From contig JALMLS010000356.1 in assembly GCA_038496445.1 (NCBI GenBank), forward strand, positions 62,001 through 126,000: a DNA stretch of 64,000 bases, written 5' to 3'. The stretch comes from Trichosphaerium sp. ATCC 40318. Its lineage: Eukaryota; Discosea; Flabellinia; Trichosidae. Of this stretch, positions 23,120 to 34,898 are shown piece after piece (within the stretch, counting starts at the first letter, position 1; each line of letters opens with the position of its first letter). A program made the translations under genes and the position numbers. Below the pieces are notes generated by a model, which searched no databases, was not told the origin of the DNA, and was given only the letters and a program-made list of their open reading frames with translations.

Positions 23120-24590
23120 TTATAACCAAGTTAACCCAAGCATCAGTAGCAGTATCAGTTGAGCACCAATAAAGCTAACACATGCATACGCATATGCATA
23201 GAATGTTTTAAGATTATGTAGCTCTTTAACAAATGTAGAAACTGTAGTTAATCCACCCGCAAAACCTATAGATATAGCACCTTCAATAGCAAAGTATGCA
23301 GCCCTAATAGATGTTAGGAAGAAAATATTATTCAAACAAAAGCACAAATAAGAAAAAACTGAGAAAAAAATTAACGAAGCTGTGGTTAAATCTCACGTGC
23401 TGGATAATGGAAATAAATACGTACGGTGAAGGTGATGTTTTAAGCAGGTATATTACAACACCTGCACTAATTGCTGTGCCTATAATATTCACAGCGAATG
23501 TAAAAACGGGAAACTTTGGAAACTTCTTATTGAACTTCCCTGTTGCATAGCGTATCAGAGCTCCTATTAAACTTGTGTCAACAAAAGCACGTGTATTTAC
23601 AAAAACTAAACTGACAACGGAAAAAATACATACCATAAGGTCCTAGAAGCGCGGCATAGAAAAGAGTTTGTACTGGCAAGTTATTGTCAATAAGTACAAT
23701 AAGTATAATCAGTCCAGCATTTAGACATAAAAAAATAGCAATGACAGCGATGTCATGTATAGATGAACAAACACCTGTGTGTTTATGATGTTCAATAACA
23801 CCATGTACATGTTCTAACATTATAAATAAACTGAAAAACTAATAGATAACGTACCAACCCTTCCATTTGCTAATACAGCAGTTGTCTCATTGAAACGATT
23901 AGTGTAGGAAGTACAACACAAAAAGTGCTCTATGAAATAAACCAATGCTCTCTTTGTATGGTCACCAAGAAAGTAGGCACCGTGAACCCACGCAATACCC
24001 ACAAATAATGTTAACAGACCAGATGTAATCTTCATATTATTGTTAGCACGAATTGACGAACACAGAGAAAAAAAATAGTAAGAAAAAAATAAGATTCTGT
24101 TTGAGTGTCAACATACACTTCTATCCTTATAAAAGTTTGTAGAAACAGCTACCATCCAAGAAGAAAACGATGTAACGCTTCCTAGGTAACCAGTACCAAA
24201 CCCAGAGAAATACTCTGGGTTATTCGTGAAAAAGGAACTAGTCTTTAAACTTGCGAAAAAACCCATCACAAAAGCGCCAAAACCGTTAGAAAGGAACTCT
24301 CTAGATCAAAAATTAGTAACTCACAATATTACATGTTATAATAGGCAGTAATGAAAGCTCTAAAACGACGATGTGCGAACGGATAATTGATTTCAAACGT
24401 TTTTGTTTCATTTGCTCTGTAATAGGTCGGTATAGCGTTTTTAAATGTAACTGAGGCGTACGGATACAATGCATCAACTGGGAAAGTCTCATTAACAGTT
24501 GGCCATGTTCCTGCTTTCCAAACTACTTCAACTTGTAGTTTTATCAACGCAAAACGCGTTATTTCACCCAAAGAAGCGAAAATCAGTATC
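23120..24590 (-). CDS. FEX: Fluoride export channel, fused two-domain FEX/CrcB type
   Basis: About six minus-strand exons. First half: LILIFASLGEITRFALIK (G-x-x-x-R start of the channel, acceptor TTTAG at ~24610), a loop with TFPVDALYPYASVTFKNAIP, then GFGAFVMGFFASLK and GFGTGYLGSVTSFSSWMVAV, the Gly-rich G.C/GGLTTFSSW-type break. A linker follows (23820-24035), and then the second half repeats the pattern: GALIRYATGKFNKKFPKFP, FTFAVNIIGTAISAGVV (conserved N in the NxxG motif), and SIGFAGGLTTVSTFVKEL. Eukaryotic FEX proteins are such fusions of two CrcB units; they export fluoride through the plasma membrane. Both halves keep the R, N and (T/S)xF(S/T) signatures. The first coding exon upstream of 24610 is not resolved. 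Confidence 0.85.
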
Positions 24591-24828
24591 AGAAATACTT
24601 CCCGAAGCTAAATACCCTGAGTTAGGCGTTTTAATCTATTGTGTTGCTTATTTGCGCGTAATAGGCTAATATAAGCTCAAGCATTTAACGAAGTTTGTTA
24701 AAAACGCTTGACAACCACGACGTGCGTACCGGATACAACTTACACATCTCTACATACGTTTGTACTCATTTAGAAACGCTGATTGCAATGTGGCTTAAGT
24801 TGCCTATAATTTTAGTATCACAGCAACA

Positions 24829-27278
24829 ATGAGTGAGCGGAGGTTGTCAAGGCGTGTGGATTCATCCTCAATAGCAGCTGTAAAGAAAAACAGGCGCCGT
24901 AGCGTTATGTTTCGTACAAGCGGTAGAACGTTTAGAGAAAGAGACCAAGAGCAATCTAGAAAGCTAGTCGAAGATCAACGCAAGTTTGAAGACCAGTTGC
25001 GCAAAGATGAAAAAGAATACGCAAAGATACGTGAAGGCTGGAATAAAGCCGATAGAGAGCGTAAACGTAAAGAGAACGACGAAAAACGCCGAGAAGAGAG
25101 TTTTAAAAAACAACTCCTTAAAAAGAAGGAACAAGCTGAAAAAGAAGCTAGAGCGCTTTATGAAGCTCATAAGAGGAAGAATAAAATAAAAACAGAGCGG
25201 TACGACTATTGTACTTTAATATTGTTTTGTTGTTGCTGAAAACGACCTCTTTTGTACTCATTTCGGCATAGGTACAAAGCCGAAATAGAACGAGAGATTA
25301 ATAGTCTCAAACGTCGCAAGCTAGAGATCGATATTCGCAAAAACGAGCGTATAAAGCGCTGGAAGCTCAAAACCAACGATAAAAACGAAAGGTAAACAAA
25401 CATACTTAAACGGTCACTAACAACCCATTAAAGACATGAACAACTCCAACAAACATGGGTTGAGCGACTATCTGAGCGTATGAAGGAAAGACAGGAGTAC
25501 AGACGTATTCAGCTTCGAGAGAGCGTGGAAGCACGAACAGAGTACGATCTCGATCACCATCTTGATTCTAGTGGTTAATATAGACTTTAGACGTAACTCT
25601 GTGATGCTTTACAGCTACCATAATACGTGGGACGAACGACGTATTAAGGCAAAGCAAGAATGGAATGCTAAGCATCCTTGGCAACCACCTAAGAAACTTG
25701 TTGTCAAAAAGATTGCGTTTGTACCCAAAAAAAGTAAGTTTTAATTTCTTCTGTTTTCTTGAGCTTGGCCTTCGAATAAGTGGTTCTAAGCATGTACAAT
25801 AGGGGTTAAGAAACCAAAGAAGAAGGATGAAGGTGATTTGGATGACCTTGGGCTATCTGATTCGGAAGATGACAGCGATGATGAAGTTGGTGATTTGAGG
25901 TTAGGATATTGCGTTCGCCTGATTTCTAATACTTTGTTAGCGATTTAAAGAACGATTTGGACGCTGAGGATGATTTCTTCTCATCACGTGAAGATGAGGA
26001 AGTAAAACCTGTAAATGGGTCTGAAAGTGCAGGTATAGATGATGCACAATCAGAAGATAGCGTTGATAGCAACGCTGATAAAGAAGATATTGACAAAAAA
26101 CAAAAGGATGAAACTGAGAATCCTGAAGATAAAACAGATACTGTTAGCCCTGAAGAAGATTCTTTTGCTGATGTCGATGGGTTAAGTGATGAAGAAGGTC
26201 TTGACGGATTAGATAGTCCACGTAGTGGAAAAGAAGATATTAAAATCGGTTCGAAGCCCGAAACAGATGAGCACAAAGCAAGTGATGAAGAAGATTCGTT
26301 TAACGATGCTGACAGAAAAAGTACCGGCGGCATCAAGTTAGATGAACATGAAGATATCATAGCAGGTGATATACACCTTGATATTGATTTCTGTGGAGGA
26401 GATGATAGTTCTGAAGATTTAAGCGATGATGAAGACTTAGATGGCTTAAAAGAGAAAGTAAATCATTCAGGAAATGAAGTCGATATTGACTTCTCTGATG
26501 ATGATACAGCATCAAATAATAGTGTCACAGCAGGTGATATTCATCTAGATTTTGATAATGTGGATGATGATATTGAATTGAGTGATGAGGATGAGTTTGA
26601 TGATGAAAAACTTGAGAAAGACTTAGACGGTTTAAGTGATTTTGGTGATGATTCTGCTGGAGATACTAAAGTACAAGATGACGATAAATATGATAGTTTA
26701 AGTGATGAAGATGTAAAGCTAGGCGATAAAGATGATGAAGACTCGTTTAATGATGTAGATGGTTTAGATAGCTTAAGTGACGATGACGTAAAGTTAAGTG
26801 ATGAAGATGTTAAGTTAAGCGATGCAGATGAAGAGGACTCGTTTAATGATGTGGGCGGTTTGAGTGATGAAGATGTAAAGTTAAGTGACGAAGATGAAGA
26901 AGACTCTTTTAATGACGTAGATGGTTTGAGTGATGACGATTTGAGTAAGTGCTTCTTTTTTCAATTTTCCAATTTTTTCTTCTTTGCAATTTGCGTTGTA
27001 CACGTGTTTTGTTGCTAGAGTAAGTTTACTTTTTTTTGTTTTGCTTACTTTATGTTTAGAATTATCAGATGACGATGTTTTGAGTACAGAGGTACGTATT
27101 GTTTTTAGTAGAAATTGCTTCAAAAAATGTTATTTCGTGATAGTACTTTTACCAGCTTTGGTTTGTTGTTGTACCTTTTCTTAACTCTTTAACCACCTAT
27201 TAGGATGAACCTAAAAAGAACGGCGATGATGTAATGGATGAAGATAATTTTGATGACCTAGATGATGACGAGTGGTAG
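24829..27278 (+). CDS. Coiled-coil protein with very acidic Ser-Asp repeat tail
   Basis: The N-terminus MSERRLSRRVDSSSIAAVKK is basic. Then comes a long charged helix (about residues 40-200; KLVEDQRKFEDQLRKDEKEY, YKAEIEREINSLKRRKLEID), spliced at ~25197, ~25391 and ~25575. A conserved-looking core follows: YHNTWDERRIKAKQEWNAKH, PWQPPKKLVVKKIAFVPKK. From ~25850 it becomes acidic, with repeats such as KLSDEDEEDSFNDVDGLSDD over ~330 residues. Two small exons then end it at DDLDDDEW (TAG 27276-27278). No catalytic motif, signal peptide or membrane segment. Nuclear histone-chaperone-like, trichohyalin-like or calcium-buffering roles are all conceivable; I do not recognise the family. Confidence 0.75.
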
Positions 27279-27908
27279 TAGAAACAAAAGTTTTTGATCA
27301 CTAAGTCAGTGTTGACTTTGTATTGTAATTTGTAGTAAACGTTTATTACTCAACTATGTAGCTTTTTCCTTTCCTTTAAACACCAAAAAGGCGCCAAAAC
27401 GCTCTATTTTCTTCGAAATACAACGGGACTCCCGTCACAAGTCAGCTGTAGTCTTAAACAGCGCAAATCGCCTTCATCTGTCTTAGGACTGCACTTTTTC
27501 TTTTATTATTTTTCACGCGGATTTTTGCATTTTTTTACCGCAGTTTGACTTTTTGATTACAAATGCCAATTGGTCACTTTTTCGCAGAAATATAGTACTT
27601 GAAAAAAATACCCCTTCCAAACACCCTCATATTTCAATATGAAGGTGGTGAATGCAATACAAAACAGCCGTTCATTAGGTGTCACAAGCTCGTGATATTT
27701 CGTAGAAATTTGCAAAACATGCGGTAAAAAATTGTCAAAATCCGCGTGAAAAATAAAAGAAAAAGTGCAAGTCCTTAGTTATCAGCTACAAGGTTGATTT
27801 CTTACTGCTATTGAGCTATTCTGTTAAAAACTGTACAAAAAGCTCAGATAGGCTCTATCAGGAAAAGACTGACTTGAAGCATTACTTGGAGAAGTCTCCA
27901 CGCTAAAA
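27279..27908. other. Intergenic region holding a foldback repeat
   Basis: No gene. Most of it is occupied by the inverted-repeat element at 27482-27778 (listed separately); the remaining ~130 bp precede the next YwqK gene. Confidence 0.5.
27482..27778. repeat. Foldback (inverted-repeat) element, MITE-like
   Basis: The left arm from 27482 (CTTAGGACTGCACTTTTTCT ... CACGCGGATTTT ... TTTTTTACCGCA) is matched, as reverse complement and with few gaps, by the right arm ending at 27778 (... TGCGGTAAAAAA ... AAAATCCGCGTG ... AGTGCAAGTCCTTAG). Arms are ~66 bp, the spacer ~165 bp, and there is no coding capacity. I cannot identify target-site duplications with confidence. Confidence 0.75.
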
Positions 27909-29591
27909 ATGCAGAAATTAGAACAAAAACGGAAGCCAAATTACAGTACTCGGGTTTGCTCTGTTCTACAACTTCCAAATGAACTTCAGACGTACATATC
28001 TACGTTTGATCGGGAAACGTTCTCAAAGTTCCACGTGCTATCAAAAAGAGCTGCTACGAACACACATTATGATCAAAATCTGAATAAAAAAGGTGTTTGG
28101 ATTTTTTGGTATGATGATGGCTCTCGAAGGAAAACAAAAACGATGTTCAAAGGTAAGCGACATGGAGAGATGAAGAAATGGTATAAGAACGGACAGTTAT
28201 TGCTCCAGGCTTGGTACAGCGATGATGAGATGCATGGTTTGTATAACAGTTGGCATGAAGATGGACAATGTCATGAAGAATGTACTTTTGCTAGTGGCCA
28301 GGAGAATGGAGACGTAAGGCGGTGGTATGAGAACGGACAAATAATGGTACATAGTAAGTTTGTTCACGGAAAAAGGAATGGTGAGAGCAAGGTGTGGCAT
28401 GACAATGGACAACTCGAATGGGAAACCTTCTTTGTTGATGGCAAAGAAAATGGTGAATACAAAGAATGGTATGATAATGGACAGATGCATATTGTTACTG
28501 TGTATGTTGACGGCTTAAGGCAAGGCGATTTCAAAACGTGGTATAAGCACGGTCAAATAAAATCAACAAAAAAGTATGTTGACAACAAGAAGCATGGCGA
28601 AGTCAAAGAATGGTATTATGAAGGACAACTTGCACTGAATACTACATTTATTAATGGCGACCAAAATGGTGAGCGTGTGGAGTGGTATGAACATGGTCAA
28701 GTTAAAGAACAAAGTACATGGGTTGATGGGAAAAAAAATGGTTTTCACAAGCAATGGTATGAACATGGTCAAGTTAAAGAACAAAGTACATGGGTTGATG
28801 GGAAAAAAAATGGTTTTCAAAAGCAATGGTGTGAGGATGGACAACTTGATTGGCAAAGTACATGGGTTGATGGAAAACCAAATGGTTATTGCAAACAATG
28901 GCATGAGAATGGACAACTTGCTTATCAAACAATGTATGTTGATGGCAGGGAGAATGGTGAGAGCAAACAATGGTGTAAGGATGGACAACTTGTGATACAA
29001 ACTACGTATGTTGATGGCAAGCGCAATGGCGAATACAAACAATGGCATGAGAATGGACAACTTGCGATACAAACTACGTATGTTGATGGCAAGCGCAATG
29101 GCGAATACAAACAATGGCGTTGGGGTGGACAACTTGCACTACATACTACATTTATTGATGGCAACCAGAATGGTGAGCGTATGGAGTGGTATGATAATGG
29201 TCAACTTAACACACAAAGTATGTGGGTTGATGGAAAACCAAATGGTTATCACAAACAATGGGAAAAGAATGGACAACTTGTGATACAAACTACGTATGTT
29301 GATGGCAAGCGCAATGGCGAATACAAACAATGGGAAAAGAATGGACAACTTGCGATACAAACTACGTATGTTGATGGCAAGCGCAATGGCGAATACAAAG
29401 AATGGCGTTGGGGTGGACAACTTGCTTGGCAAAGTACATGGGTTGATGGAAAACCAAATGGTTATCTCAAACAATGGCATGAGAATGGACAACTTGCTTA
29501 TCAAACAATGTATGTTGATGGCAGGGAGATTGGTGAGAGCAAACAATGGTATAAGGATGGACAACCCAGAGAACCAACACTAGACTTTTGA
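27909..29591 (+). CDS. F-box-like protein with 20 YwqK repeats
   Basis: One uninterrupted frame of 560 codons. The N-terminus has an F-box-like segment (VLQLPNELQTYISTFDRETF) and the family signature KFHVLSKRAATNTHYDQNLN. From ~28145 there are 20 tandem 23-residue repeats, consensus YVDGKxNGEYKQWxENGQLx. Several 69-bp units are almost identical in DNA (for example the two WVDGKKNGF units at ~28718-28855 and repeated YVDGKRNGEYKQW blocks at ~29000-29400), showing recent unequal exchange. YwqK/MORN-variant repeats form a beta-strand array. The likely role is protein binding coupled to SCF through the F-box, which is inference. Intronless. Some adjacent repeats alternate Trp/Tyr at the first position. 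Confidence 0.82.
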   Translation: MQKLEQKRKPNYSTRVCSVLQLPNELQTYISTFDRETFSKFHVLSKRAATNTHYDQNLNKKGVWIFWYDDGSRRKTKTMFKGKRHGEMKKWYKNGQLLLQAWYSDDEMHGLYNSWHEDGQCHEECTFASGQENGDVRRWYENGQIMVHSKFVHGKRNGESKVWHDNGQLEWETFFVDGKENGEYKEWYDNGQMHIVTVYVDGLRQGDFKTWYKHGQIKSTKKYVDNKKHGEVKEWYYEGQLALNTTFINGDQNGERVEWYEHGQVKEQSTWVDGKKNGFHKQWYEHGQVKEQSTWVDGKKNGFQKQWCEDGQLDWQSTWVDGKPNGYCKQWHENGQLAYQTMYVDGRENGESKQWCKDGQLVIQTTYVDGKRNGEYKQWHENGQLAIQTTYVDGKRNGEYKQWRWGGQLALHTTFIDGNQNGERMEWYDNGQLNTQSMWVDGKPNGYHKQWEKNGQLVIQTTYVDGKRNGEYKQWEKNGQLAIQTTYVDGKRNGEYKEWRWGGQLAWQSTWVDGKPNGYLKQWHENGQLAYQTMYVDGREIGESKQWYKDGQPREPTLDF

Positions 29592-29696
29592 GAATGATCT
29601 TAAAGAACAAACAACAACGAACATGCCTTAAGTAGTAGACAGTTTACATCGACTAAGCAACTTCCGTTTGTTCACTAAGTACATAAAGAAGTTGCG

Positions 29697-31955
29697 ATGC
29701 TTTACACAATACTGATAGCAACATTATTTCACCTTGTGGTTTCCCGTAAGTGTTTTGGCAAGTGTAGTTTTTGGCGGTGAGCCAACTTTTGTTTAAAGAC
29801 CCAAGTAACAATCTTTCACTACAAACTGTACCTAATCAACTCCAGAAACAACCGCAACGTGGTCTGTAGATACAAGAGAAGTTTTTTTTACACAACAACA
29901 AGGCGCTGCAGGCGCTACTGTACGTTGACGAACGTTATTTAAGCATAACACGTTGTTTTTAAGCTAGACTGGTGGAGACTAACCGATCAACCTTATGGAC
30001 CCACGTGGGGTAATAATAGCATTCTCACAATAAACTTTGATGACCCTAGAATAATATTAGCCGCTAAGGTATTTATTGGGCATTTTTAACCAAATCACGT
30101 GCTCAGAGAAAACTGAGACTACTTTTCTTTTTTTTTTTTTCCTTCAAATTAAGAGCTTCGTTTTAGGGCCTTAGTGGAGGTTTCTTACGCGTAGGAGGGT
30201 ATCAAGCTGATTATGTGACGTACGATATTGATGGCGAATGTACAATTGTAGAACCAAAATTCGCCTGCTTCTCGATGGATAGATGGGAAGCTGTAAACAA
30301 ATTTGCGACAAACGTTGGTACATCTTACTTTCTCATTCACTGTTGACCTACTTTTGCTTCTTTCTTACGATACAGACCTCTAATATGCAGAGTATTACAA
30401 TGACATTTACAGTTTTGCTTAGGACTGAAGCTCATATTTGGTCTAAACGGAAACTTTGACAGAAAATCATCAACATCAATGATGAGTTTTAAAAACATTG
30501 AACAACTGTTTCAAGTAACTACTCAAGAAGGGTACTCTTTTAATTAATCCAATCACCTCTTTTATGAAAAAATCATTGAAGTCTTAATTATATTAGATTC
30601 CCCTCAAAGAATCTTTGGGGATTCGAATTGGGTAATGAATTGTACTACCGTATTAAATCTTCTCTATCTGCTGAAGAATATCTGAAACTACCACCTCTTC
30701 TTGAAAAGTATTGGCCTTCCACGGACACCAGACCAAAGTTCTTAGGTACGTGTTGATGTGGTATTAACATCATTGTGAGTTCATCGAATTCTATAGAGCC
30801 TCTCAGTGTACTTGTACTTGCTGATATATTGTTCTTAAGGTCCTGACTACAACTTTCAACAAGGCGTAAACCAGTTTTTACAAGCTCCTGCTGATCCAGG
30901 AAAAGTTATGGATGTCGTCACATATCATAATTATATTGAATGCGAAATGGACAATCCGTCAGAATACGTCCTAGACCCAAAGTGCCTCGATAAGTGCGTA
31001 ATCAAAAGTCCAACAAACTAAAACACTTCTTCTTTACTTTGCATTAACCCAAACTACAACTGTTATTCGATTGCCTGATGTGTTTAAATCGAACAACTTT
31101 TCTAAAATCTATTGTAGGTCTCAAGATGCAGCAAACGTGATCAACCCTGTTAAAGATAAACTAGCCCCACAAGCTGAATTGTGGTTTGGAGAAGGAGCTG
31201 ATCACTCTTCTGGTGGTATAAATAACTTAACAAATGTGTTTATAAGCAGCTTCTGGTATGCAGATGTTCTTGGCGTTCTAGGTAATTGACCAATTGTATT
31301 AACCTGTTCACTTTACAAACTTCTTGTATAGGTACCAAACGAGTATCAGCAATGTTAAGACAAACATTTGCAGGTGGTAACTATGGGTTACTTGATGCTT
31401 TTTCTTTGAAACCAAATCCGGATTATTGGATAGGTACAACAAGTTGTAATTTTTTTTTCCGATTTTTCTTTCTTCTTCTAAGCCTCTTTTCTCTTCCAGC
31501 GTACACTTGGCATAGACTTCTAAATAATAAAGTATTAACAACATCTCCAATAACATCAACGAATCCCTCTTTACGATTGTATGCTCACTGTGGAAAGAAT
31601 CCAAAGGAAGTAACAGTCATCGCTATAAATCTTTCAACAAATCAAGATTTCTCAGTTGATATCAATCTAATCGGACTTTCAGACCTTGATCCACAACGAA
31701 AAGAGTACGTATATTTCTACTTGGTAGTCTATCCATACAACGAACTATATTGATGATATGAGTAGGTATCATTTTACTCCACAAGGAGATGTTCATTCAA
31801 AAACAGTTCTTGTAAATGGCAAACTTTTGAGCCTTGACAGTGGCACTTTACCTGACCTTGTTCCTACTTCTGTTTCTTCAAACTTACCTTTGAGTATTAA
31901 AAGGGCATCAATAGTATTCATTGTGTACTCGGGTGAGTCTACAGCTTGTAGTTAG
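29697..31955 (+). CDS. Secreted GH79 heparanase / beta-glucuronidase-like enzyme
   Basis: Signal peptide MLYTILIATLFHLVVS. Exons then read WWRLTDQPYGPTWGNNSILT, ALSGGFLRVGGYQADYV (heparanase GL(S)PAYLRFGGTxTD), LIFGLNGN, NLWGFELGNELYYRIKS (acid/base Glu in GNE), VVTYHNYIECE, and AELWFGEGADHSSGGINN (nucleophile Glu in the GE motif). Next come SFWYADVLGVLG, RVSAMLRQTFAGGNYGLLDA, PNPDYWIAYTWHRLLNNKVL and a beta-sandwich C-terminus ending IVFIVYSGESTACS. Every landmark of GH79 is in order and both catalytic Glu are kept. It should cleave glucuronic-acid-containing glycans outside the cell or in lysosomes. About 11-12 exons; AATAAA follows the stop. Confidence 0.85.
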
Positions 31956-33343
31956 CACCAATAAAGCAAGTCCCATTAAGTTTAAAGTGTTCAAGTTAAC
32001 TCAACCAGCTTCATGCACATACTGCCATTGGTACAACTAACGTAAGGAGCAATCAAACTCTCAAAGAACTAATCGAAATCACCTATGGCATTGCAGCGAA
32101 AGCACTACTGAGCACTACTGTCTGATTGTTTGTAGCTAATACTATGACAAGGAGCAATAGGAAAGTCTGTGTATCTGATCGTGACAGCTAAGGAAGACGA
32201 GGTTCTATTGTCACCTTGTGGCTGATACTAGAGTAATGGTATGAGGATTAACAGTATCATTAAACATCCTTTCAGGACAACATTTCATTACTTTAAAAGG
32301 TGGGTGTAATGTTCCAGACCTGCTGCCGGATCACGTACGTCACTGCTTAGTTTTTTTTCTCTACCTTTTTTGGTTTTCTTCTTTCTGTTCTAATTCTAAC
32401 TTCATTTAGTCGTGTTGATCACTGCTACTTCGCTTTTATTAGTGACATACAAAATCAAACAACTCCCAATAAAACTGATTTACAGCCCTATATCGTGTCT
32501 AATTAAAACAAAACAAATGTTGCAGTGTTTGTTCCATAAACTAACACAACCGGAATCGTGGTGCTCTCCATTACATGCTACTCAAACTCCGAGTTTTGAG
32601 AGGCCCCCGTGTGCCTCTTGGCTACTTTGGGTATGTGTTCCTGTGTATTCAGGCTGTCTACCATATCATTGCTCTGTAATGCCTAAACTAGGTTTTCTTT
32701 TTTGACGTTTTTGTTTAGGGAAAAAACTGATTTGTTAGCCATCTTAGGTTTGGCCATAGATACATGTTCTCGCTAGGGCACGGAGCACGTAGGAAAGACA
32801 CCAGACATCACACTCAGCGGGAGATTTTTTTGTACGTGAGAAAGCATGTCGAGAAATGATGCTGTTTGGTAATGTGTTATTGTTGTGTTAAACTAAGGAG
32901 CAAGGAAAGACGGGTCGTAAGCGTCGCTTTGTTTAAGGTTTGTGGAGAGTTAGGATGTAATTTTCTCCATGCACCTTGAATGCCCAAATTTAATTAGTTG
33001 TAACAGCTCTTTGTAATTTATCACGTGGACGTACTAATTAAGCGACTTGGTACCTTTATCTCTACCAATCACGTAAAAACACGTAAGCAGAACGAAAATG
33101 TAAGTTGATAGTGGAGAGCAACGTCCGAGAGTCCATAGTTGTGGCAAAAGTCACCAAAAAAATGCGGCTTCGTTGAAAGCGAACAAAGTTTCCAAATACC
33201 GCTTCTCAATTTATTTTTTACACGGCGTTTCAACAAACATCCACGCGCACTCGTTAGCCTAATTTAGTAGTTGACCGAAGCGTTGACTTATTGGACAAGC
33301 GGATTTTTTGTAAACAAGCAGTAACATCTAAGAACCAACAGAA
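31956..33343. other. Long intergenic region
   Basis: 1.4 kb between the GH79 and Rab genes. The plus frame 32412-32705 shows no family features or splice logic. CACGTG near 33021. I see no RNA gene or repeat here. Confidence 0.4.
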
Positions 33344-34898
33344 ATGGGCCTTTTCTTTGGTAAGAAGAAAAAGAAAAAGGGAAAGAGTGATGGTTTGGTT
33401 AAAGACAAGGATGCTGATGATACAAAAGCGGGCGATTATGACTACTTCTTCAGGTTAATACTTCTTGGGAACTCCGGTGGTGGTAAGAGCTCTATATTAA
33501 GGCGTTTTACAGATGAAATATTCGAAGACAATTATTCAACTGTTGGAGTTGATTTCGTACGTTGTCTATTTTTCTTCTTCTCTTCTTTGCGCTTTTGGTA
33601 GCTTTCCGATGTTTTTGAAGGTTGGCCCACTTGTCTCCGTACTTTTCATTATAACGTGTATCATGTTTTTAGTCACGTGGGGCGTAGTACTAATGCTCAA
33701 AAAAGCAATCTATTTTAAAATGAAAAAAGTGAAATAATTATTAAAAATTTGGAAAATGGCTTTGTTCCACCTTTTCTCATCACGTGATGCCCTACATGTT
33801 TTTACGACATCAATTTTTAATATTGCCGCCTTCTTGAAAAAACCAAAACACCTTTTTTGCGCGTGAACCCGCCTAACAAGACAGCGTTTTAAAATACAAA
33901 TATGTATACTTCAAAGCTAATAATTTGTCCGTAGAAGCAAAAAATCGTTAAAAGCAATGATACGCCTATAAAACTACAAATATGGGTATGTCTATAAAGC
34001 CTTTTATCTAGTCTATTTAATATTACGCCTAAACAACGTCGGGTTTTTATGCAAAAGCAAGAAAATAGAATTTTTTATTGTATTATTATTTTTTTTGTAT
34101 TAGTTTTGAATCTACTCTTCGTTCCCGAATCCACGTGGTCTTTACTAATGATCACGTGATTTTTGAGGAAAAAAAAACATTGTTTTTTCTCTTTGTCTTA
34201 AATTATTAATTCTGTTGGTTCGTTGACACGTGAAAGGACACAGCAGGCCAGGAAAAATTCCGAACAATCACAAATTCGTACTACAACAAAGCTGAAGGCG
34301 TAGTTTTGGTATTCGATGTTTGCAGTCAAGAAAGTTTTGATGGGCTTGGTGAATGGCTCGTTGAAGTAGAAAAATACGCTGCTGCTGATATACCTATTCT
34401 TTTACTTGGTAATAAGAACGACAAAGAAGGGCGCGTGATAACAGAGTCAGTAGCGCAGGTACAATCGTAAATCTATCTTTTCAAAGAATTTTTACAAAAA
34501 CTTACGCTTCAGATCGTTCAATATAACTCCTTTCTACTTTCTCTACTCCAAACAAATACCAGTGAGACCTCCTAATTATTAGAAAATATTTTTCGGGTTG
34601 AGGAGTCGGTGAAAGTGAACAAACGAAAGTTTGAATGATTTTTCTCAGTTAAAATCAAGAAAAGTCGTAAACCATACCTTTTTTCTTTTCATCTCTAGTA
34701 CCTATCTCATCACGCTTTAGGAATGGGCAAGCGAAAAGGGCTTAGAATACTTTGACGTATCCGCAAAGGAAAACGTTAACAGTACGTCCAGTACTGCATA
34801 AACTAAAAAAAAAACTAACATGATTTTTAAAAATAGTCACAGACGCTTTCCAAGCTTTAAGCGCAACACTGGTAGAGAGCAAACAATCAGCAATATGA
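33344..34898 (+). CDS. Rab-like small GTPase with N-terminal MG/polylysine leader
   Basis: Five exons: 33344-33556, 33935-33985, 34237-34458, 34721-34781, 34837-34898; 202 residues. All G motifs are intact: P-loop [10 protein letters not shown], switch [33 protein letters not shown] and SAKEN. Exon 2 is only 51 nt ([17 protein letters not shown]) and sits inside a long non-coding stretch rich in CACGTG. The N-terminus [15 protein letters not shown] has Gly2 plus a polybasic run, and the C-terminus ...VESKQSAI lacks any Cys. Conventional Rabs are prenylated at C-terminal Cys; here membrane anchoring by N-myristoylation and basic charge, as in ARA6-type plant Rab5 and Plasmodium Rab5b, is a reasonable inference. 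Role: vesicle traffic. Confidence 0.9.

Noticed and set aside
32412-32705. 97-codon plus-strand frame
   Set aside because: Composition and residue pattern look random; no signal or family motif.
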